From the NCBI GenBank assembly GCA_022793375.1, contig JAAWCS010000004.1, positions 1 to 32,939 on the forward strand: DNA of 32,939 bases, given 5' to 3'. Made by a program: the position numbers and the translations under genes. This DNA comes from Lachnospiraceae bacterium (GTDB lineage Bacteria > Bacillota > Clostridia > Lachnospirales > Lachnospiraceae). The notes beneath the pieces were generated by a model. That model had not been told where the DNA came from, did no database searches, and saw nothing but the letters and a program-made list of their open reading frames with translations. Shown here one piece after another: positions 32,570 to 32,939 of the stretch (positions within the stretch are counted from its first letter, which is position 1; every line of letters begins with the position of its first letter).

Positions 32570-32939
32570 ATTGATATGAGGAGCATATTTGCTGCTTATT
32601 GCAAAACCCCAAAATTCATTCCGCACGCGGCGAAGCAACTATTAAAGAAGCGGCTTCCGATCGGTACGGCAGTAAATCATGCGGAAATGATTTTGGGAAG
32701 AAAGAGTGTCTATCCGGATATACAAGAAATAATCAAAAAGAGACTATTGACAATATCATTTGTACTGCGTGCGATAGTAGATGTAGGTTATGATATACTA
32801 AACCTGAATTATTCATGAGCATGTAGAAATGCTTGATACTATAAAACCTTGAACCAGTTCTCTTGAAATCAATCAAGTTATCCACAAAAATGGGTAGACT
32901 TCCCCCTTGGTATCCGATTGAGTTATTTTGAACTGTCAA
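32570..32939. other. AT-rich right edge with no recognised gene
   Basis: This stretch holds the doubtful 80-aa frame and a reverse-strand frame that is open from the right edge to 32733 (possible gene end from outside the window, not recognised). It also has a single DnaA-box-like TTATCCACA at 32878-32886. Nothing else can be supported. Confidence 0.4.
32576..32818 (+). CDS. Doubtful 80-aa open frame
   Basis: An open frame of 80 codons runs to 32818 in AT-rich DNA. It has no good ribosome site and I recognise no motif; part of it is basic (KQLLKKRLP, IIKKRLL). It could be a decayed gene fragment or chance. Confidence 0.15.
   Translation: MRSIFAAYCKTPKFIPHAAKQLLKKRLPIGTAVNHAEMILGRKSVYPDIQEIIKKRLLTISFVLRAIVDVGYDILNLNYS

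Noticed and set aside
32878..32886. Perfect DnaA box TTATCCACA, considered as part of a replication origin
   Set aside because: It is a single box without a cluster, AT-rich unwinding region or dnaA/dnaN/rep gene nearby.

Overview
The window looks like chromosome of a GC-rich gut-type Clostridium relative, most likely Lachnospiraceae. The signs are strong AGGAGG-type ribosome sites, frequent TTG starts, a PRD/PTS regulator, a CUT2 sugar ABC transporter with a clostridial-type lipobox, a GldA/GldG/DUF4340 exporter set, and several families of palindromic intergenic repeats. This assignment is inference; no rRNA or tRNA gene was seen.

Layout. (1) 1-422 is the C-terminal end of a large serine recombinase, so the left edge is probably the end of an integrated element. 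(2) 791-7185 is one forward operon resembling the ascorbate (ula) system: an Rpe-type epimerase, a PRD regulator with fused EIIB and EIIA domains, free EIIA, a shortened UlaA-type EIIC, EIIB, a phosphotriesterase-family lactonase and a 3-keto-L-gulonate-6-phosphate decarboxylase-type enzyme. (3) deoC (reverse) and an AraC regulator (forward) diverge around 8110-8407. (4) 9371-19490 starts at a near-consensus promoter and carries a ROK regulator, then a four-gene cassette (oxidoreductase, TIM-barrel isomerase, TIM-barrel isomerase, oxidoreductase), then a GldA/GldF/GldG-like exporter with a DUF4340 protein. (5) 19521-24639 is a ribose/galactose-type ABC importer operon ending in a strong terminator. 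(6) 24640-25253 has no gene; it holds two oppositely oriented 149-nt structured repeats and a 10-nt tandem repeat. (7) 25254-30864 is a second catabolic operon: oxidoreductase, TIM-barrel isomerase, ROK sugar kinase, DeoR regulator, oxidoreductase and NagB-type isomerase/deaminase. (8) 31114-31863 is nanE with its own promoter. (9) After about 31950 the DNA becomes AT-rich, with a small membrane gene broken by an in-frame stop.

Working together. The first operon should import and phosphorylate an ascorbate-like or pentonic lactone, open the lactone, decarboxylate it and epimerise the pentulose phosphate. Regions 4 to 8 look like one nutritional module for an unusual glycoside, anhydrosugar or amino sugar. 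The two-oxidoreductase plus two-isomerase cassette matches the logic of the levoglucosan pathway (oxidation, elimination, hydration, reduction through 3-keto sugars). The ROK kinase, NanE and NagB-like enzyme would feed products into amino-sugar or hexose phosphate metabolism. The ABC operon and nanE share a 25/28-identical box abutting their -35 hexamers, which ties importer and epimerase to common control.

The most unusual non-coding content is the pair of 149-nt elements with covarying stems around an invariant 38-nt loop, and three paired short repeats just upstream of start codons, in which each pair has duplicated its own locus-specific ribosome-site tail.
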